Origin: Mesorhizobium sp. dw_380
GTDB taxonomy: Bacteria; Pseudomonadota; Alphaproteobacteria; Rhizobiales; Rhizobiaceae
Assembly (NCBI RefSeq): GCF_018588885.1
Contig: NZ_JAFFIW010000024.1
Location: 1 to 64,000, forward strand
Reading direction: 5' to 3'
DNA: 64,000 nucleotides
The notes under the pieces were generated by a model, which did no database searches, had not been told where the DNA came from, and saw only the letters and a list, made by a program, of their open reading frames with translations. Positions 1-12,674 of this stretch are shown here, one piece after another. Every line of letters starts with the position of its first letter. Position 1 is the first letter of the stretch. The position numbers and the translations under genes were made by a program.

Positions 1-68
1 GGCTGGCCGTAACCTCGGCACTCCTTTCTGCAACGCTGGAGAATGGCGAAATCCTTTGCGAAGTCGTC

Positions 69-122
69 CTTCTCCCCGTCACTATACGGGGAGAAGATGC
101 CGGCAGGCAGATGAGGGGCGGC
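69..122. repeat. Half copy of intergenic palindrome family C
   Basis: A short palindrome (CTCCCCGTC...GGGGAG around 72-93) is followed by the GCCGGCAGGCAGATGAGGGG tail seen in the other family C copies (about 10461, 16471, 37624 and 57519). Positions 1-144 hold nothing else that I recognise. The gene left of coaE lies outside the window. Confidence 0.7.
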
Positions 123-144
123 GCCGACAGCGACCGTTAGCCGG

Positions 145-750
145 TCAGGAGCCGGCTTTACCGAATCTATCCCCGGAGAGTTCGGCGATGATTGCATCTA
201 CCTGGGCGCGCGCCGCCTCCATCCCCTGCCCGGTTTCGATGACGAAATCCGCCAGCCTGCGTTTTTCGGCGTCCGGCACCTGCTTGGCCAGAATCGCCGC
301 CAGTTTCTCCTCGGTCATGCCAGGCCGTACCAGCACGCGCTGACGCTGGACTTCCGCTGGTGCGGTGACGACGACGACCTTGTCGACGCGGTTGCGGCCG
401 CCGGTCTCGAACAGCAGTGGAATATCGAGGACGGCGATCGATTCGCCTGCGTTACGATGCTTGGCCAGGAAGGCATCGGCGTCGGCGCGCACCAGCGGAT
501 GGATGATGGCTTCGAGCCGCTTCAGCGCGGCGGCGTCACCAAGCACACGGGCGCCGAGTTTTGCGCGATCAACCGCGCCGCCCACGGTGGTTCCGGGAAA
601 CGCCGCCTCGACCAACGGCGCTGCCTTGCCGGCATAGAGGCGATGCACCGTCTCGTCGGAATCATGCACCGGCACGCCGGCCTCGGCAAACATCTTGGCC
701 GTCGTCGACTTGCCCATGCCGATCGAACCGGTGAGGCCGAGCACGATCAT
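145..750 (-). CDS. coaE: Dephospho-CoA kinase CoaE
   Basis: CoaE phosphorylates the 3'-hydroxyl of dephospho-CoA with ATP, the last step of coenzyme A synthesis, in the cytoplasm. The 201-residue product opens with [15 protein letters not shown], so the P-loop is at about residues 8-16. The conserved DSD stretch (about 31-33), a Pro/Leu-rich LDIPLLFE segment and VVVVTAP also match the family. Length is typical. Its start overlaps the aroE stop by 4 bp, which implies translational coupling within the minus-strand group maf-aroE-coaE. In other Rhizobiales dnaQ often follows; that position is outside this window. Confidence 0.95.
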   Translation of the reverse strand: MIVLGLTGSIGMGKSTTAKMFAEAGVPVHDSDETVHRLYAGKAAPLVEAAFPGTTVGGAVDRAKLGARVLGDAAALKRLEAIIHPLVRADADAFLAKHRNAGESIAVLDIPLLFETGGRNRVDKVVVVTAPAEVQRQRVLVRPGMTEEKLAAILAKQVPDAEKRRLADFVIETGQGMEAARAQVDAIIAELSGDRFGKAGS

Positions 751-1589
751 GCTTTCGGTACCAGATCGGCAACGATGATCGCGCGGAGCTCAGCCGTGAC
801 TTGCGGCCTGACACCGAACCAGTGTTCGAAACCGGGCACGGCCTGATTGAGCAGCATGCCGAGGCCGTCGACCGTCTTCAGCCCCCTGGCGCGCGCCGCG
901 GCAAGCAGCGGCGTTTCCAGCGGCACATAGACAATATCGGTGACGATGGCGTGATCCGGCAGCAGGGTCGGATCGGCGGGGAGACCTTCATTGCCATGCA
1001 TGCCGAGTGCGGTGGTGTTGACCAGCAGGCCGGCATCGTCAAGCAATTCGCCGGTTGCCGCCACGCCGTGCGCCGATACGCCGGCGCCGAAGCGGTCCCG
1101 CAATTCCTGCGCCCGGGCAAGCGTGCGGTTGACGATGCGGATGTCCGATATGCCGCGCTGCTTCAGCGCATGGATGACGGCCCGCGACGCGCCGCCGGCG
1201 CCAAGCACCACCGCCGGGCCTTTGCTTGCCCAGCCCGGCGCATGGTCGTCGAGATTGGCGGCAAAGCCGTGGCCGTCGGTGTTGCCGCCCCACAGGGTGC
1301 CGTCCTCGAACCACAGCGTGTTGACGGCGCCGATCTCTTCCGCCGCCTGGTCGCGGCGGCCGGCCAGCGCGAAGGCGGCCTCCTTGTGCGGGATGGTGAC
1401 ATTGCCGCCGCGATATCCGTTCGCCCGCAACGTCGCCAGGAAATCGGCAAAATCCCGCGGCGCCACATCGATCGCCTCGTAGCTGCCGTCGATGCCGTGC
1501 TTGGCCAGCCAGTATCCGTGGATCTTCGGCGAGCGCGAATGCTTGATCGGATGGCCCGTGACGAAAGCCTTCTTCGCTGCTTCAGCCAT
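747..1589 (-). CDS. aroE: Shikimate dehydrogenase AroE
   Basis: AroE reduces 3-dehydroshikimate to shikimate with NADPH in aromatic amino acid synthesis. The N-terminal substrate domain shows [12 protein letters not shown] (the SxS shikimate-binding pair) and NVTIPHKEA, whose Lys is the catalytic residue. The nucleotide site is [11 protein letters not shown], followed by the NRT motif. The product is 280 residues from the ATG at 1589, a normal length. An upstream extension of the frame is only the antisense shadow of maf. The start overlaps the end of maf by 8 bp and the stop overlaps coaE by 4 bp. Confidence 0.95.
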   Translation of the reverse strand: MAEAAKKAFVTGHPIKHSRSPKIHGYWLAKHGIDGSYEAIDVAPRDFADFLATLRANGYRGGNVTIPHKEAAFALAGRRDQAAEEIGAVNTLWFEDGTLWGGNTDGHGFAANLDDHAPGWASKGPAVVLGAGGASRAVIHALKQRGISDIRIVNRTLARAQELRDRFGAGVSAHGVAATGELLDDAGLLVNTTALGMHGNEGLPADPTLLPDHAIVTDIVYVPLETPLLAAARARGLKTVDGLGMLLNQAVPGFEHWFGVRPQVTAELRAIIVADLVPKA

Positions 1590-2181
1590 CAATCGCTCCA
1601 AGCGTGCGCAGTTCAGCCAGCAGCGGCAGAAGCGGCAGGCCGACAATGGTGAAATGGTCGCCTTCGATTTTCTCGAAAAGCTGAATGCCTTCGCCCTCGA
1701 CCTGGTAGGCGCCGACGCTGGCCAGCGCCTTGGCGCCGACACGGGCGAGATGCCGGCCGATGAAGGCGGGGTCGAGCTTGCGCATGGTCATGCCGGCGAT
1801 GCCGACATGACGCCACAGCACCTTGCCGTCCCGCACCAGCACGGCGGCACTGTTGAGCTGATGGGTCTTGCCCGACAGCGCCAGGAGATGGCGGCGCGCG
1901 CCCTCCATGTCGGCCGGCTTGTGGAACACTTCGTCGCCGAGCGACAAGGTCTGGTCGCAGCCGAGCACCAGGGCACCCGGCCTGCGCTCGCTGACTTCGG
2001 TCGCCTTCGCCTCGGCCAGCACCAAAGCGACGTCCTCCGGCGAGATGCCACTGTCCTGCAACGGCGCCTCGAGCGCGCGCTCATCGACATCGGCCGGCAC
2101 CGCTTCGACATCGACGCCGGCATTGACGAGCATCGCCTTGCGAAACGGACTGCTGGAGGCGAGGATGATTTTCTCGGTCAT
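1582..2181 (-). CDS. maf: Maf-family nucleoside triphosphate pyrophosphatase
   Basis: Maf proteins hydrolyse non-canonical or modified nucleoside triphosphates (dTTP/UTP or methylated nucleotides) to monophosphates. The 199-residue product starts [18 protein letters not shown], and the ILASSSPxR phosphate-binding motif is the family signature. VLGCDQTL supplies the catalytic Asp region, and [15 protein letters not shown] is the conserved C-terminal block. The ATG at 2181 places the signature at residues 6-13, as expected. The gene overlaps aroE by 8 bp. Substrate preference cannot be read from what I see. Confidence 0.93.
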   Translation of the reverse strand: MTEKIILASSSPFRKAMLVNAGVDVEAVPADVDERALEAPLQDSGISPEDVALVLAEAKATEVSERRPGALVLGCDQTLSLGDEVFHKPADMEGARRHLLALSGKTHQLNSAAVLVRDGKVLWRHVGIAGMTMRKLDPAFIGRHLARVGAKALASVGAYQVEGEGIQLFEKIEGDHFTIVGLPLLPLLAELRTLGAIDG

Positions 2182-2279
2182 TTTTTTGCACGCCTGATTG
2201 CCTAAAAGTCGGTTGATCTGATTTGAACCAAGCCGAACACGGGGGACGCTATTCCTGGACCGCTGCACTCGTCGGCCAT

Positions 2280-2474
2280 CGTCACGGCATGGATCCTAGG
2301 GTCTGCGCCGCGTCGCTTCGCTCCTTGCTCCGCCCTAGGATGACGAAAACACAAATAGCCCGCTGCTAACTGCGCAAGCGTTGGAGATTGGCAGAAACGA
2401 TCCTCCCTTCGTCATCCTAGGGCGAAGCAGGAGCGAAGCTCCGTCGCGGAGACCCTAGGATCCATGCCGTGACT
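2280..2474. repeat. Inverted repeat family D (GTCACGGCATGGATCCTAGG)
   Basis: Two arms of about 65 bp face each other, at about 2280-2346 and 2409-2474. Each arm contains GGATCCTAGGGTCT, a GCTTCGCTCC core and CCTAGGATGACGA. The same unit occurs at 40955-41140. It fills most of the 340 bp gap between maf and the PDRP-like gene, and no gene is visible there. It could form a large hairpin in RNA and act as a bidirectional terminator; that is inference. Confidence 0.8.
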
Positions 2475-2522
2475 TTCACGCATCCCGGCGGTGGGTGTCA
2501 GCAACGCGTCGCACGGCTCCAA

Positions 2523-3344
2523 TTATCTCGACTTCCCTCTTAGGGCAACGATCGCCGCCGCCGTTTCCTCGATCGAGCGGCGGCTGACATCGATCATCGG
2601 CCAGCCGTGCCGCGTGCAGATCTGGCGGGCGTAGGCGAGTTCTTCGTTGATGGCGGCGCGGTCGACGTAATCGGTCGGCATGTAGGAGCTGCTGTTGCCG
2701 AGGATGCGGTTCTGGCGCACATGCGAGATGCGCTCGGCGGTGGCGATCAGACCGACCACCAGCGGCGTCCTGGCATTGACCAGGCTTTCGGGCACCGGCA
2801 CGCCGAGCACGATCGGGATGTTGGCGGTCTTGATGCCGCGGTTGGCGAGATAGATGCTGGTCGGCGTCTTCGACGTCCGCGAAATGCCGATCAGCACGAC
2901 ATCGGCATCGTCCATGTTGGCCGGCAGCTGGCCGTCATCATGATCCATGGTGAAATTGAGGGCGTCGATGCGGCGGAAATATTCGGCGTCGAGAACATGC
3001 TGGGCTCCGACGCGGCGGCCGGCCGGCGTGCCGAGATAGGACTGGAAGACGGTGAGCACCGGCTCCAGTACCGAAACGCAGGGCAGGCCCATGGTGGCAC
3101 AGCGCTCGTCGATGCCGCGCGCCAGCTTCTGGTCGACGACCGTGTAGAGGATGATGCCCGGCTCCTCCTCGATATCCTCAAACACCTTGGCCACCTGCTT
3201 CTCGGTGCGGATCAGCGGGTAGATATGCTCGATGGCGCGCGCATCCTTGTACTGCGCCGAAGCCGCCCGGCCGGCGGCAAGCAGCGTTTCGCCGGTCGCG
3301 TCGGAAATCAGGTGCAGGTGAAAGAAGCTCTGGGGTTTGTTCAC
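2523..3344 (-). CDS. PEP synthase/PPDK regulatory protein (DUF299, PDRP-like)
   Basis: Members are bifunctional Ser/Thr kinase and Pi-dependent pyrophosphorylase enzymes that switch pyruvate phosphate dikinase or PEP synthase off and on. The 273-residue product begins [19 protein letters not shown], the conserved N-terminus. It carries a P-loop-like [11 protein letters not shown] at about two-thirds length and ends with the [12 protein letters not shown] block. I chose the GTG at 3344 because the family starts just before this block; the reading frame stays open to 3533 but has no family similarity there. In alphaproteobacteria this gene classically sits beside oriC and hemE, as here. Regulation is not visible. 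Confidence 0.88.
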   Translation of the reverse strand: MNKPQSFFHLHLISDATGETLLAAGRAASAQYKDARAIEHIYPLIRTEKQVAKVFEDIEEEPGIILYTVVDQKLARGIDERCATMGLPCVSVLEPVLTVFQSYLGTPAGRRVGAQHVLDAEYFRRIDALNFTMDHDDGQLPANMDDADVVLIGISRTSKTPTSIYLANRGIKTANIPIVLGVPVPESLVNARTPLVVGLIATAERISHVRQNRILGNSSSYMPTDYVDRAAINEELAYARQICTRHGWPMIDVSRRSIEETAAAIVALRGKSR

Positions 3345-3747
3345 AGGGATCACCTGGGGCTGTGGGCGGATGTGGATAAGGTCGGACAGCGAGACTGGCT
3401 CGTCGGGGGCGACTGTATCAGATGCCGGTTTGTCCACAATTCGATGTGCTGTCAGCTTCGTCGAGCGGCTGGGGACAAATCTGGGGACCGGCTTTTTTGC
3501 TCTTCGGCTGTCCACAGGAGGGACTTTTTCCAAGTGTCTCTAAGGCTTTGACTCCAGTGACGGATTCCGGACGATCCCCAGAACCCTGCATTCGGGAGTA
3601 AGAAGCGCGCGACAATATGCTTGCTGGCTTTTCGCCTGACGAAGCGGGACAGGTGACAACCACCACAACCAACAGACTCTTAGAATCAGAAGAATCTTAG
3701 ATATAAGAATATTTGATTAGAAAGAGGCTTGGAGGAGCGAGCGCTCG
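3345..3747. other. Candidate chromosomal replication origin (oriC)
   Basis: This 403 bp gap lies between the PDRP-like gene and hemE, the classic alphaproteobacterial oriC context. A perfect DnaA box TGTGGATAA is at 3371-3379, a one-mismatch box TTGTCCACA at 3430-3438, and a weaker CTGTCCACA at 3508-3516. A strongly AT-rich tract covers about 3677-3720, a plausible unwinding element. GANTC sites occur at 3550, 3563, 3675, 3683 and 3692, three of them within 22 bp. Nearby mnmG, rsmG, parAB and parS fit an origin-proximal location. No experiment is implied; the exact origin boundary is inferred. Confidence 0.75.
3371..3379 (-). promoter_or_regulatory. Consensus DnaA box
   Basis: TGTGGATAA is the exact reverse complement of the consensus TTATCCACA. 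It is the strongest box in the candidate oriC. The TTGTCCACA at 3430-3438 differs by one base and lies in the opposite orientation. Confidence 0.8.
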
Positions 3748-4779
3748 ATGCCCCGAAACCGGATCATGCTGGATGTCCTGAAGGGCAAGGCATTTTTTCC
3801 TCCCCCGCTCTGGATGATGCGTCAGGCCGGACGCTACCTGCCGGAGTACCGTGAAACGCGCAGGCGCGCCGGCTCGTTCCTCGACCTTTGCTACGATCCG
3901 GACCTTGCCGTTGAAGTGACGCTGCAGCCGATCGAGCGCTTCGGCTTCGATGCCTCGATCCTGTTCTCGGACATTCTTGTCGTGCCGCATGCGCTTGGCC
4001 GCGACGTGCGCTTCGAGGAGGGACGAGGACCGCTTCTGACGCCGATCTCGGCGCCCGAGATTTTCGCTCTGGAAAGCAAGGTGTTTCACGTGAATCTCGA
4101 ACCGGTCTACGAGACGGTTCGCCGTTTGCGGGCCCGGCTGCCTGATGAGACCACCCTGATCGGCTTCTGCGGCGCGCCGTGGACGGTGGCGACCTATATG
4201 ATCGCCGGCCATGGCACGCCGGACCAGGCGCCGGCGCGGCTGTTCGCCTATCGCGAGCCGGCGGCGTTTCGACAGCTGCTCAAGGTGCTCGCTGATTATT
4301 CGGCCGCCTATCTCATTCGCCAGATCGAGGCCGGAGCGGATGTCGTGCAGATTTTCGATTCCTGGTCCGGCGTTCTCGACGATGCCTCGTTTGAACAGTT
4401 CTGCGTTGAGCCGGTGGCCGAGATCGTCAGCCAAGTTCGCGCCGTCCATCCCGATGTCCCGATCATCGGCTTTCCCAAGGGCGCTGGCGCCCGCTACCAG
4501 ACCTATCGCGAGAAGACCGGCGTGACGGGGCTGGGGATCGACTGGACCGTACCTCTGGCGGCCGCGAAGGCGTTGCAGCGTTCGGGTGCCGTCCAGGGCA
4601 ATCTCGATCCGCTGCGGCTGGTGGCCGGCGGCCAGGCGCTTGCCGATGGCGTGGAGGCGATCCTGAAGGCGTTGGGGGATGGACCGCTGATCTTCAATCT
4701 CGGCCATGGCATCACCCCGGAGACACCAGTCGCGCATGTCGAGGCCATGGTGAAACTGGTGAGGAGCGCGACACGCTGA
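3748..4779 (+). CDS. hemE: Uroporphyrinogen decarboxylase HemE
   Basis: HemE decarboxylates the four acetate side chains of uroporphyrinogen III to give coproporphyrinogen III in heme synthesis. The 343-residue product carries the signature [16 protein letters not shown] (about 20-35) with its substrate-binding Arg residues, the catalytic Asp in ILFSDIL (about Asp75), and the second signature [19 protein letters not shown] at 3731-3735 precedes the ATG. The stop overlaps the hemJ start by 1 bp, so the two heme genes form an operon. A near-parS sequence lies inside the gene at 4082-4097. Confidence 0.97.
   Translation: MPRNRIMLDVLKGKAFFPPPLWMMRQAGRYLPEYRETRRRAGSFLDLCYDPDLAVEVTLQPIERFGFDASILFSDILVVPHALGRDVRFEEGRGPLLTPISAPEIFALESKVFHVNLEPVYETVRRLRARLPDETTLIGFCGAPWTVATYMIAGHGTPDQAPARLFAYREPAAFRQLLKVLADYSAAYLIRQIEAGADVVQIFDSWSGVLDDASFEQFCVEPVAEIVSQVRAVHPDVPIIGFPKGAGARYQTYREKTGVTGLGIDWTVPLAAAKALQRSGAVQGNLDPLRLVAGGQALADGVEAILKALGDGPLIFNLGHGITPETPVAHVEAMVKLVRSATR
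4082..4097. promoter_or_regulatory. parS-like site inside hemE
   Basis: The sequence TGTTTCACGTGAATCT matches the 14-bp parS core GTTTCACGTGAAAC at 13 of 14 positions. It encodes part of the VFHVN stretch of HemE, so it may be coincidental. It lies about 400 bp from the candidate oriC. Confidence 0.4.
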
Positions 4780-5333
4780 TGGCTCGGTCAAATGAGATGA
4801 ACAATCCTGGCAACACGAACAGCACCGGCCAGGCGATGATACGCATGACCGTCGGTATCGCCGCGCTGATCGTGCTGACGGCACTTTTGTTTTTCGTCGC
4901 GCCCGACAGGTTCTATCCCTGGGCGAAGGCGATCCATATCCTGGCCGTCATCTCCTGGATGGCCGGCATGCTCTATCTGCCACGTCTGTTCGTCTATCAT
5001 GTCGATGCCGAGAAGGGGTCGGTGCAATCGGAGACTTTCAAGGTGATGGAGCGGCGCCTGCTGCGCGGCATCATCAATCCGGCGATGATCGTCACCTGGA
5101 TGTTCGGGCTGTGGCTCGCCTGGAAAGGCTTTGCGTTCCAGGGCGGCTGGCTGCATGCCAAGATCGCCGCGGTGCTCCTGATGTCGGCCGTTCACGGCTA
5201 TCTGGCCGGCGCGGTGCGGAAATTCGCTAGGGATAGCAACGAAAAGTCTGCGAAGCACTGGCGGATGGTCAACGAGATCCCCACATTGCTGATGATCGCA
5301 ATCGTCATCTTGGTCGTCGTCAAGCCGTTCTGA
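4779..5333 (+). CDS. hemJ: Protoporphyrinogen IX oxidase HemJ (UPF0093)
   Basis: HemJ is the membrane enzyme that oxidises protoporphyrinogen IX to protoporphyrin IX in bacteria that lack HemG/HemY. The 184-residue product has about four hydrophobic segments (about 22-40, 50-73, 95-115, 125-145) plus a C-terminal one. It shows the family pattern AKAIHILAVISWMAGM and LPRLFVYH, with conserved His53 and His74 as likely heme ligands. It overlaps hemE by 1 bp and precedes rho, the usual alphaproteobacterial order. The first 20 residues are a poorly conserved extension, so a later start is possible. Confidence 0.9.
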   Translation: MARSNEMNNPGNTNSTGQAMIRMTVGIAALIVLTALLFFVAPDRFYPWAKAIHILAVISWMAGMLYLPRLFVYHVDAEKGSVQSETFKVMERRLLRGIINPAMIVTWMFGLWLAWKGFAFQGGWLHAKIAAVLLMSAVHGYLAGAVRKFARDSNEKSAKHWRMVNEIPTLLMIAIVILVVVKPF

Positions 5334-5380
5334 TGCACGTCGCCCAAAAGTGGTCCCGGTTCTGGGACAACGACATGCAC
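5333..5380. repeat. Rhizobial intergenic palindrome (family E)
   Basis: An imperfect palindrome runs ATGCACGTCGCCCAAAAG...CGACATGCAC around the centre GGTCCCGGTTCTGGGAC. A related fragment, CTTTTGGGCGACATGC, occurs near 59994-60008. It starts at the hemJ stop. The rest of the 222 bp gap up to rho shows nothing that I can name. Confidence 0.65.
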
Positions 5381-5555
5381 AAGGTGTTTTGAGCCTTTTC
5401 GGGCTTGGCAAAACGCAGCTTGCTCTTTCACACGACCGACGATAAAAGACGGGTCTTCCTTCCCGTCATGCGCCGCCCCTCATTGTTTTCGGCCGCGCCC
5501 GGCATTTGTCGCATCCCGCCGATATTTTTTCCCAAAGCTCACCCAGAGTCCGTCT

Positions 5556-6821
<1,266 letters not shown>

Positions 6822-6827
6822 TTCAGC

Positions 6828-6981
6828 TCACCCTCCCCCTTGTGGGGAGGGTCGATCCGCGAAGCGGAGCGGGGTGGGGGTCTGCGCCAAGGTAGCGCTT
6901 TACTAGCACCCCCACCCCGTCTCATGCTCTACGCTTCGCTCGATCACGAGCCGACCCTCCCCACAAGGGGGAGGGTGAGGC
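6828..6981. repeat. Inverted repeat family A between rho and DUF255 gene
   Basis: The arm CACCCTCCCCCTTGTGGGGA at about 6829-6848 is mirrored by CCCTCCCCACAAGGGGGAGG at about 6955-6974. Inner matching blocks are GGGGTGGGGG and ACCCCCACCCC. The same element occurs at 22297-22445, and a variant lies inside the E2 gene at 19458-19624. It separates two convergent genes and could terminate both. Confidence 0.85.
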
Positions 6982-6982
6982 A

Positions 6983-9007
<2,025 letters not shown>

Positions 9008-9060
9008 CTCGGGGTAACTCGGTTCAGGCGAAAGCTAGGGCGGTTCAACAGAGCGGGCAA

Positions 9061-10392
9061 ATGATTTCAGGCGATTCGATCGTTGCGCTGTCGAGCGGCC
9101 GGCTTCCGGCCGGCGTCGCCGTGCTGCGCATTTCCGGCCCGCAGACTCGATTCGTTATCGAAACGATTGCTGGCGGCATGGTTAAGGACCGGACGGCGGT
9201 CTTGCGCCGGTTCCGGGCACCGGACGGAACCTTGCTGGACAGCGGTCTCGTCATTTTCTTCCCAGGCCCGGCCAGCTTTACCGGTGAGGACGTCGCCGAA
9301 TTCCATGTTCATGGCGGGCGCGCCGTCGTCGCCCGGATGCTGGAGGTGATTGCCGGTTTTGACGGCGTCAGACACGCCGAGCCAGGCGAATTCACGCGTC
9401 GCGCCTTTCTCAATGGCAAGGTCGACCTGGTCGAAACCGAAGCGCTGGCCGACCTGGTCAATGCCGAGACCGAGGCGCAACGGCGTTTTGCCATCCAGAA
9501 TGCCGAGGGCGTCCAGAGCGAGCTTTATATGAGCTGGCGCCGGCGGCTGATCCATGCGCGGGCGATGATCGAGGCCGAGATCGACTTTGCCGACGAGGAG
9601 GATGTGCCGGGTTCCGTTTCGGACGCGGTTTGGTCCGACGTGCGGACTATGATCGATGAGATCGACCATCATATTGCCGGTTTCCGCGCGGCGGAGATTA
9701 TTCGCGACGGGTTCGAGGTCGTTATTCTCGGTGCGCCCAATGCCGGCAAGTCGAGTCTGTTCAACGCCTTGGCGCGGCGGGATGCCGCTATTGTAACGGA
9801 TGAACCCGGCACGACACGTGATCTGCTCGAGGTGGCGCTGGATCTCAGTGGGCTGTGCGTCAGGCTGACGGACACCGCGGGTCTGCGCGAAGCGCCGGGC
9901 AAGGTCGAGGCGATCGGCATCGAGAGGGCGCGGGCCAGGGCGGATCGGGCGGATCTGCTGCTGCTGCTGCAGGATGCGACCCAGCCCAAGACTATCGACC
10001 TGCCCACAGCCACCGCGGCCGCATTGCGCGTCGGGACCAAGATCGATCTGCTGGACCTCAAGGCAGCTGGAGAGATCGAGATGCGTTATGACTTCGGCAT
10101 TTCGGTTGTGAACGGGGCCGGATTGGAAGCGCTGCTTGCTGAAATCGGACGACGTGCCGCAGACGCCGCCGGCGGTGTCGGCGACGTCTTGCCGTCGCGG
10201 CTGCGTCATGTCGAATTGCTTGGCGAGACCAGGCGACATCTGGTCCGCGCGATTGACGGCAACGTTGCGGGCCAGGAGCTGCGCGCCGAGGAGTTGCGGC
10301 TGGCGGCCGACCAGCTTGGCCGGATCGTCGGCGCAATCGATGTCGAGGACATGCTGGATGTGATCTTTTCGCAGTTCTGCATCGGCAAATGA
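9061..10392 (+). CDS. mnmE: tRNA modification GTPase MnmE
   Basis: MnmE works with MnmG to install the (carboxymethyl)aminomethyl group on U34 of certain tRNAs, using GTP and a folate derivative. The 443-residue product starts MISGDSIVALSSG, the conserved N-terminus, so I chose the ATG at 9061 over the open upstream frame. It has the G1 motif GAPNAGKSS (about 226-234), G3 DTAG and a G4-like TKID. The C-terminal FCIGK carries the CxGK motif needed for tRNA modification. mnmG follows after a 410 bp parS-rich gap. Confidence 0.96.
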   Translation: MISGDSIVALSSGRLPAGVAVLRISGPQTRFVIETIAGGMVKDRTAVLRRFRAPDGTLLDSGLVIFFPGPASFTGEDVAEFHVHGGRAVVARMLEVIAGFDGVRHAEPGEFTRRAFLNGKVDLVETEALADLVNAETEAQRRFAIQNAEGVQSELYMSWRRRLIHARAMIEAEIDFADEEDVPGSVSDAVWSDVRTMIDEIDHHIAGFRAAEIIRDGFEVVILGAPNAGKSSLFNALARRDAAIVTDEPGTTRDLLEVALDLSGLCVRLTDTAGLREAPGKVEAIGIERARARADRADLLLLLQDATQPKTIDLPTATAAALRVGTKIDLLDLKAAGEIEMRYDFGISVVNGAGLEALLAEIGRRAADAAGGVGDVLPSRLRHVELLGETRRHLVRAIDGNVAGQELRAEELRLAADQLGRIVGAIDVEDMLDVIFSQFCIGK

Positions 10393-10405
10393 CTCACGTG
10401 AAACA
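10390..10405. promoter_or_regulatory. parS: Variant parS site 1 with embedded GANTC
   Basis: TGACTCACGTGAAACA matches the parS consensus TGTTTCACGTGAAACA at 14 of 16 positions. The two changes turn GTTTC into GACTC, a CcrM-type GANTC site, on one arm only. It begins inside the mnmE stop codon. Confidence 0.65.
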
Positions 10406-10426
10406 CGACCCCGACCGGCGATTCAG

Positions 10427-10442
10427 TGACTCACGTGAAACA
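10427..10442. promoter_or_regulatory. parS: Variant parS site 2 with embedded GANTC
   Basis: TGACTCACGTGAAACA is identical over 16 bp to the site at 10390-10405 and again has GACTC in place of GTTTC. The spacing between the two copies is 37 bp, start to start. Confidence 0.65.
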
Positions 10443-10460
10443 CAATAGCGGACGTTGGCG

Positions 10461-10636
10461 CCGCCCCTCATTGCCCTGCCGGGCATTTCTCCCCGTATAG
10501 AGACGGGGAGAAAGAAGCTGGCCGCGACACCGGTGATTCTTTGCAAACGCTGGCAGGTTGGCGAAATCGGGGATGACAGCGCCCCTCTCCCCGTCACTAT
10601 ACGGGGAGAGGATGCCGGCAGGCAGGTGAGGGGCAG
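10461..10636. repeat. Inverted repeat family C
   Basis: Two facing arms begin with CCGCCCCTCATTGCC...TTCTCCCCGTATAG and end with CACTATACGGGGAGAGGATG...AGGTGAGGGGCAGC. The same architecture occurs near 16471, 37624 and 57519. It lies between the parS variants and splits the mnmE-mnmG gap. Confidence 0.85.
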
Positions 10637-10671
10637 CACTGACCGATAGTGATTGCCGTACTGAACAGATG

Positions 10672-10687
10672 CGACTCACGTGAAACA
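10672..10687. promoter_or_regulatory. parS: Variant parS site 3 with embedded GANTC
   Basis: CGACTCACGTGAAACA matches the parS consensus at 13 of 16 positions. It shares the GACTC change with the two sites near 10390 and 10427. Confidence 0.6.
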
Positions 10688-10709
10688 CGACAATGAGCTG
10701 TCGTCATGT

Positions 10710-10725
10710 TGTTTCACGTGAAACT
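10710..10725. promoter_or_regulatory. parS: Canonical parS site
   Basis: TGTTTCACGTGAAACT contains the perfect 14-bp palindrome GTTTCACGTGAAAC (10711-10724), the ParB binding consensus. It lies upstream of mnmG and 2.6 kb from parA. Confidence 0.9.
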
Positions 10726-10802
10726 TGCCGCGAGTTTTCTTGACAGCTTCGCCCTGCGGGGACATGTGTCCCTCTATCTCTGTTCGAGACCAGGATTTGG
10801 AA

Positions 10803-12674
10803 ATGACCGATCACTATGATGTGGTTGTGGTGGGTGGCGGCCACGCGGGTTGCGAGGCGGCCAGTGCTGCCGCGCGCGCCGGCGCTCGGACGGCGCTGGT
10901 GACGCTGCGCTTCGACACGATCGGCGTGATGTCATGCAATCCGGCGATCGGGGGGCTCGGCAAGGGACATCTGGTTCGCGAGATCGACGCCATGGACGGG
11001 CTGATGGGCCGGGTGGCGGATTCGGCCGGCATCCAGTTCCGCCTGCTCAACCGCCGCAAGGGCCCGGCGGTGCGCGGCCCGCGCACCCAGGCGGACAGAA
11101 AGCTCTATCGCCTTGCCATGCAGGAAGCGATTCGGCAGCAGAACGATCTCCACGTGGTCGAAGCGGAGGTTCTGGATTTCGAAATCAATGAGGGACGGAT
11201 CGCGGCTGTTCTCCTGGCCGACGGAAGGCGGCTTGCCTGCGGCGCCGTGGTTCTGACCACCGGTACCTTCCTGCGCGGCCTCATTCATATTGGCGAGAAG
11301 AAGATCGTCGCCGGCCGTATGAATGAGCAGGCCAGTATCGGCTTGTCGGCGACGATGAGCCGCGTAGGCTTCAAGCTCGGCCGGCTGAAGACCGGTACGC
11401 CGCCGCGGCTGGACGGGAAAACCATCGACTGGGGATCGCTGGAAAGCCAGGCGGCGGATGAAGACCCGGTGCCATTTTCTCTGATGACCGACCGCATCGA
11501 GACCCCGCAGATCGAATGCGGCATCACCCGCACGACGCCGGCCACGCATGAGTTGATCCGCGCCAATCTCGGCCGCTCCGCCATGTATTCCGGCTCAATC
11601 GAAGGCGTGGGGCCGCGCTATTGCCCATCGATCGAGGACAAGATCGTCAAGTTCGGCGACCGGGACGGCCATCAGATTTTCCTGGAGCCGGAAGGCCTCG
11701 ACGACGACACGGTCTATCCCAACGGGATTTCGACCTCGTTGCCCGAGGATGTGCAGCTCGATATCCTGAAAACCATTCCGGGGCTCGAGCGTGCCATCAT
11801 GCTGCAGCCCGGCTATGCCATCGAATATGACCATGTCGATCCGCGCGAGCTCAATCAGACGCTGGAGACGAAGCGCGTCTCCGGCCTCTTCCTTGCCGGG
11901 CAGATCAACGGAACGACCGGTTATGAAGAAGCCGCCGGCCAGGGCCTGCTGGCGGGGCTCAACGCGGCGCGTCGCGCGTCGGGCAGCGAACAGATCGTGC
12001 TCAGCCGCACCGAGGCCTATATCGGCGTCATGGTCGATGACCTCACTAGCCGCGGCATCAGCGAGCCCTACCGGATGTTCACCTCGCGCGCCGAATTCCG
12101 GCTGTCGCTGCGCGCCGACAATGCCGATGAGCGGCTGACGCCGCTGGCGGCCCGGCTGGGCATCGTCTCGGCACAACGCATGCAGCGTTATGGCGAAATC
12201 ATGCAGCGGCTTGACCAGGCGCGGGAGCTGGCGAAGTCGCTGACGATGACCCCGAATGAGGCGGCGCGTCATGGACTGGAGATCAATCGCGACGGTGTGC
12301 GCCGCTCCGGCTATGAGTTGCTGGCTTATCCCGACGTCGACATGGCCTGGCTGGCCAGGGTCGAGCCGAGATTTGCCGCCATCGACCCGAAGACTGCGGA
12401 ACGTCTCGAAACGGAGGCGAAATATTCCGTCTATCTCGATCGCCAGAAGACCGATGTCGCGCAGATCCGCCATGAAGAGAGCCGGTTGATCCCGGAAACG
12501 GTCGATTTTGCCGGTGTGCCCGGCCTGTCCAACGAGTTGAAGCAGAAGATGCAGGCACGGCAGCCGCGCTCCATCGCCGACGCACAGCGCATGGAAGGCA
12601 TGACGCCGGCGGCATTGGCGATTATTGTCGCCCATGTCCGGCACCATGAGAGTGCGCAGAGGAATGTTGCGTGA
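10803..12674 (+). CDS. mnmG: tRNA uridine-5-carboxymethylaminomethyl modification enzyme MnmG (GidA)
   Basis: MnmG is the FAD/NADH partner of MnmE in wobble-uridine modification. The 623-residue product starts [20 protein letters not shown] with the GxGxxG FAD motif at about 11-16. It shows the family blocks [39 protein letters not shown] and [19 protein letters not shown]. The ATG at 10803 follows GGATTTGGAA and gives the expected N-terminus. The stop overlaps rsmG by 4 bp (GTGA), so mnmG-rsmG are translationally coupled. Confidence 0.97.
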   Translation: MTDHYDVVVVGGGHAGCEAASAAARAGARTALVTLRFDTIGVMSCNPAIGGLGKGHLVREIDAMDGLMGRVADSAGIQFRLLNRRKGPAVRGPRTQADRKLYRLAMQEAIRQQNDLHVVEAEVLDFEINEGRIAAVLLADGRRLACGAVVLTTGTFLRGLIHIGEKKIVAGRMNEQASIGLSATMSRVGFKLGRLKTGTPPRLDGKTIDWGSLESQAADEDPVPFSLMTDRIETPQIECGITRTTPATHELIRANLGRSAMYSGSIEGVGPRYCPSIEDKIVKFGDRDGHQIFLEPEGLDDDTVYPNGISTSLPEDVQLDILKTIPGLERAIMLQPGYAIEYDHVDPRELNQTLETKRVSGLFLAGQINGTTGYEEAAGQGLLAGLNAARRASGSEQIVLSRTEAYIGVMVDDLTSRGISEPYRMFTSRAEFRLSLRADNADERLTPLAARLGIVSAQRMQRYGEIMQRLDQARELAKSLTMTPNEAARHGLEINRDGVRRSGYELLAYPDVDMAWLARVEPRFAAIDPKTAERLETEAKYSVYLDRQKTDVAQIRHEESRLIPETVDFAGVPGLSNELKQKMQARQPRSIADAQRMEGMTPAALAIIVAHVRHHESAQRNVA

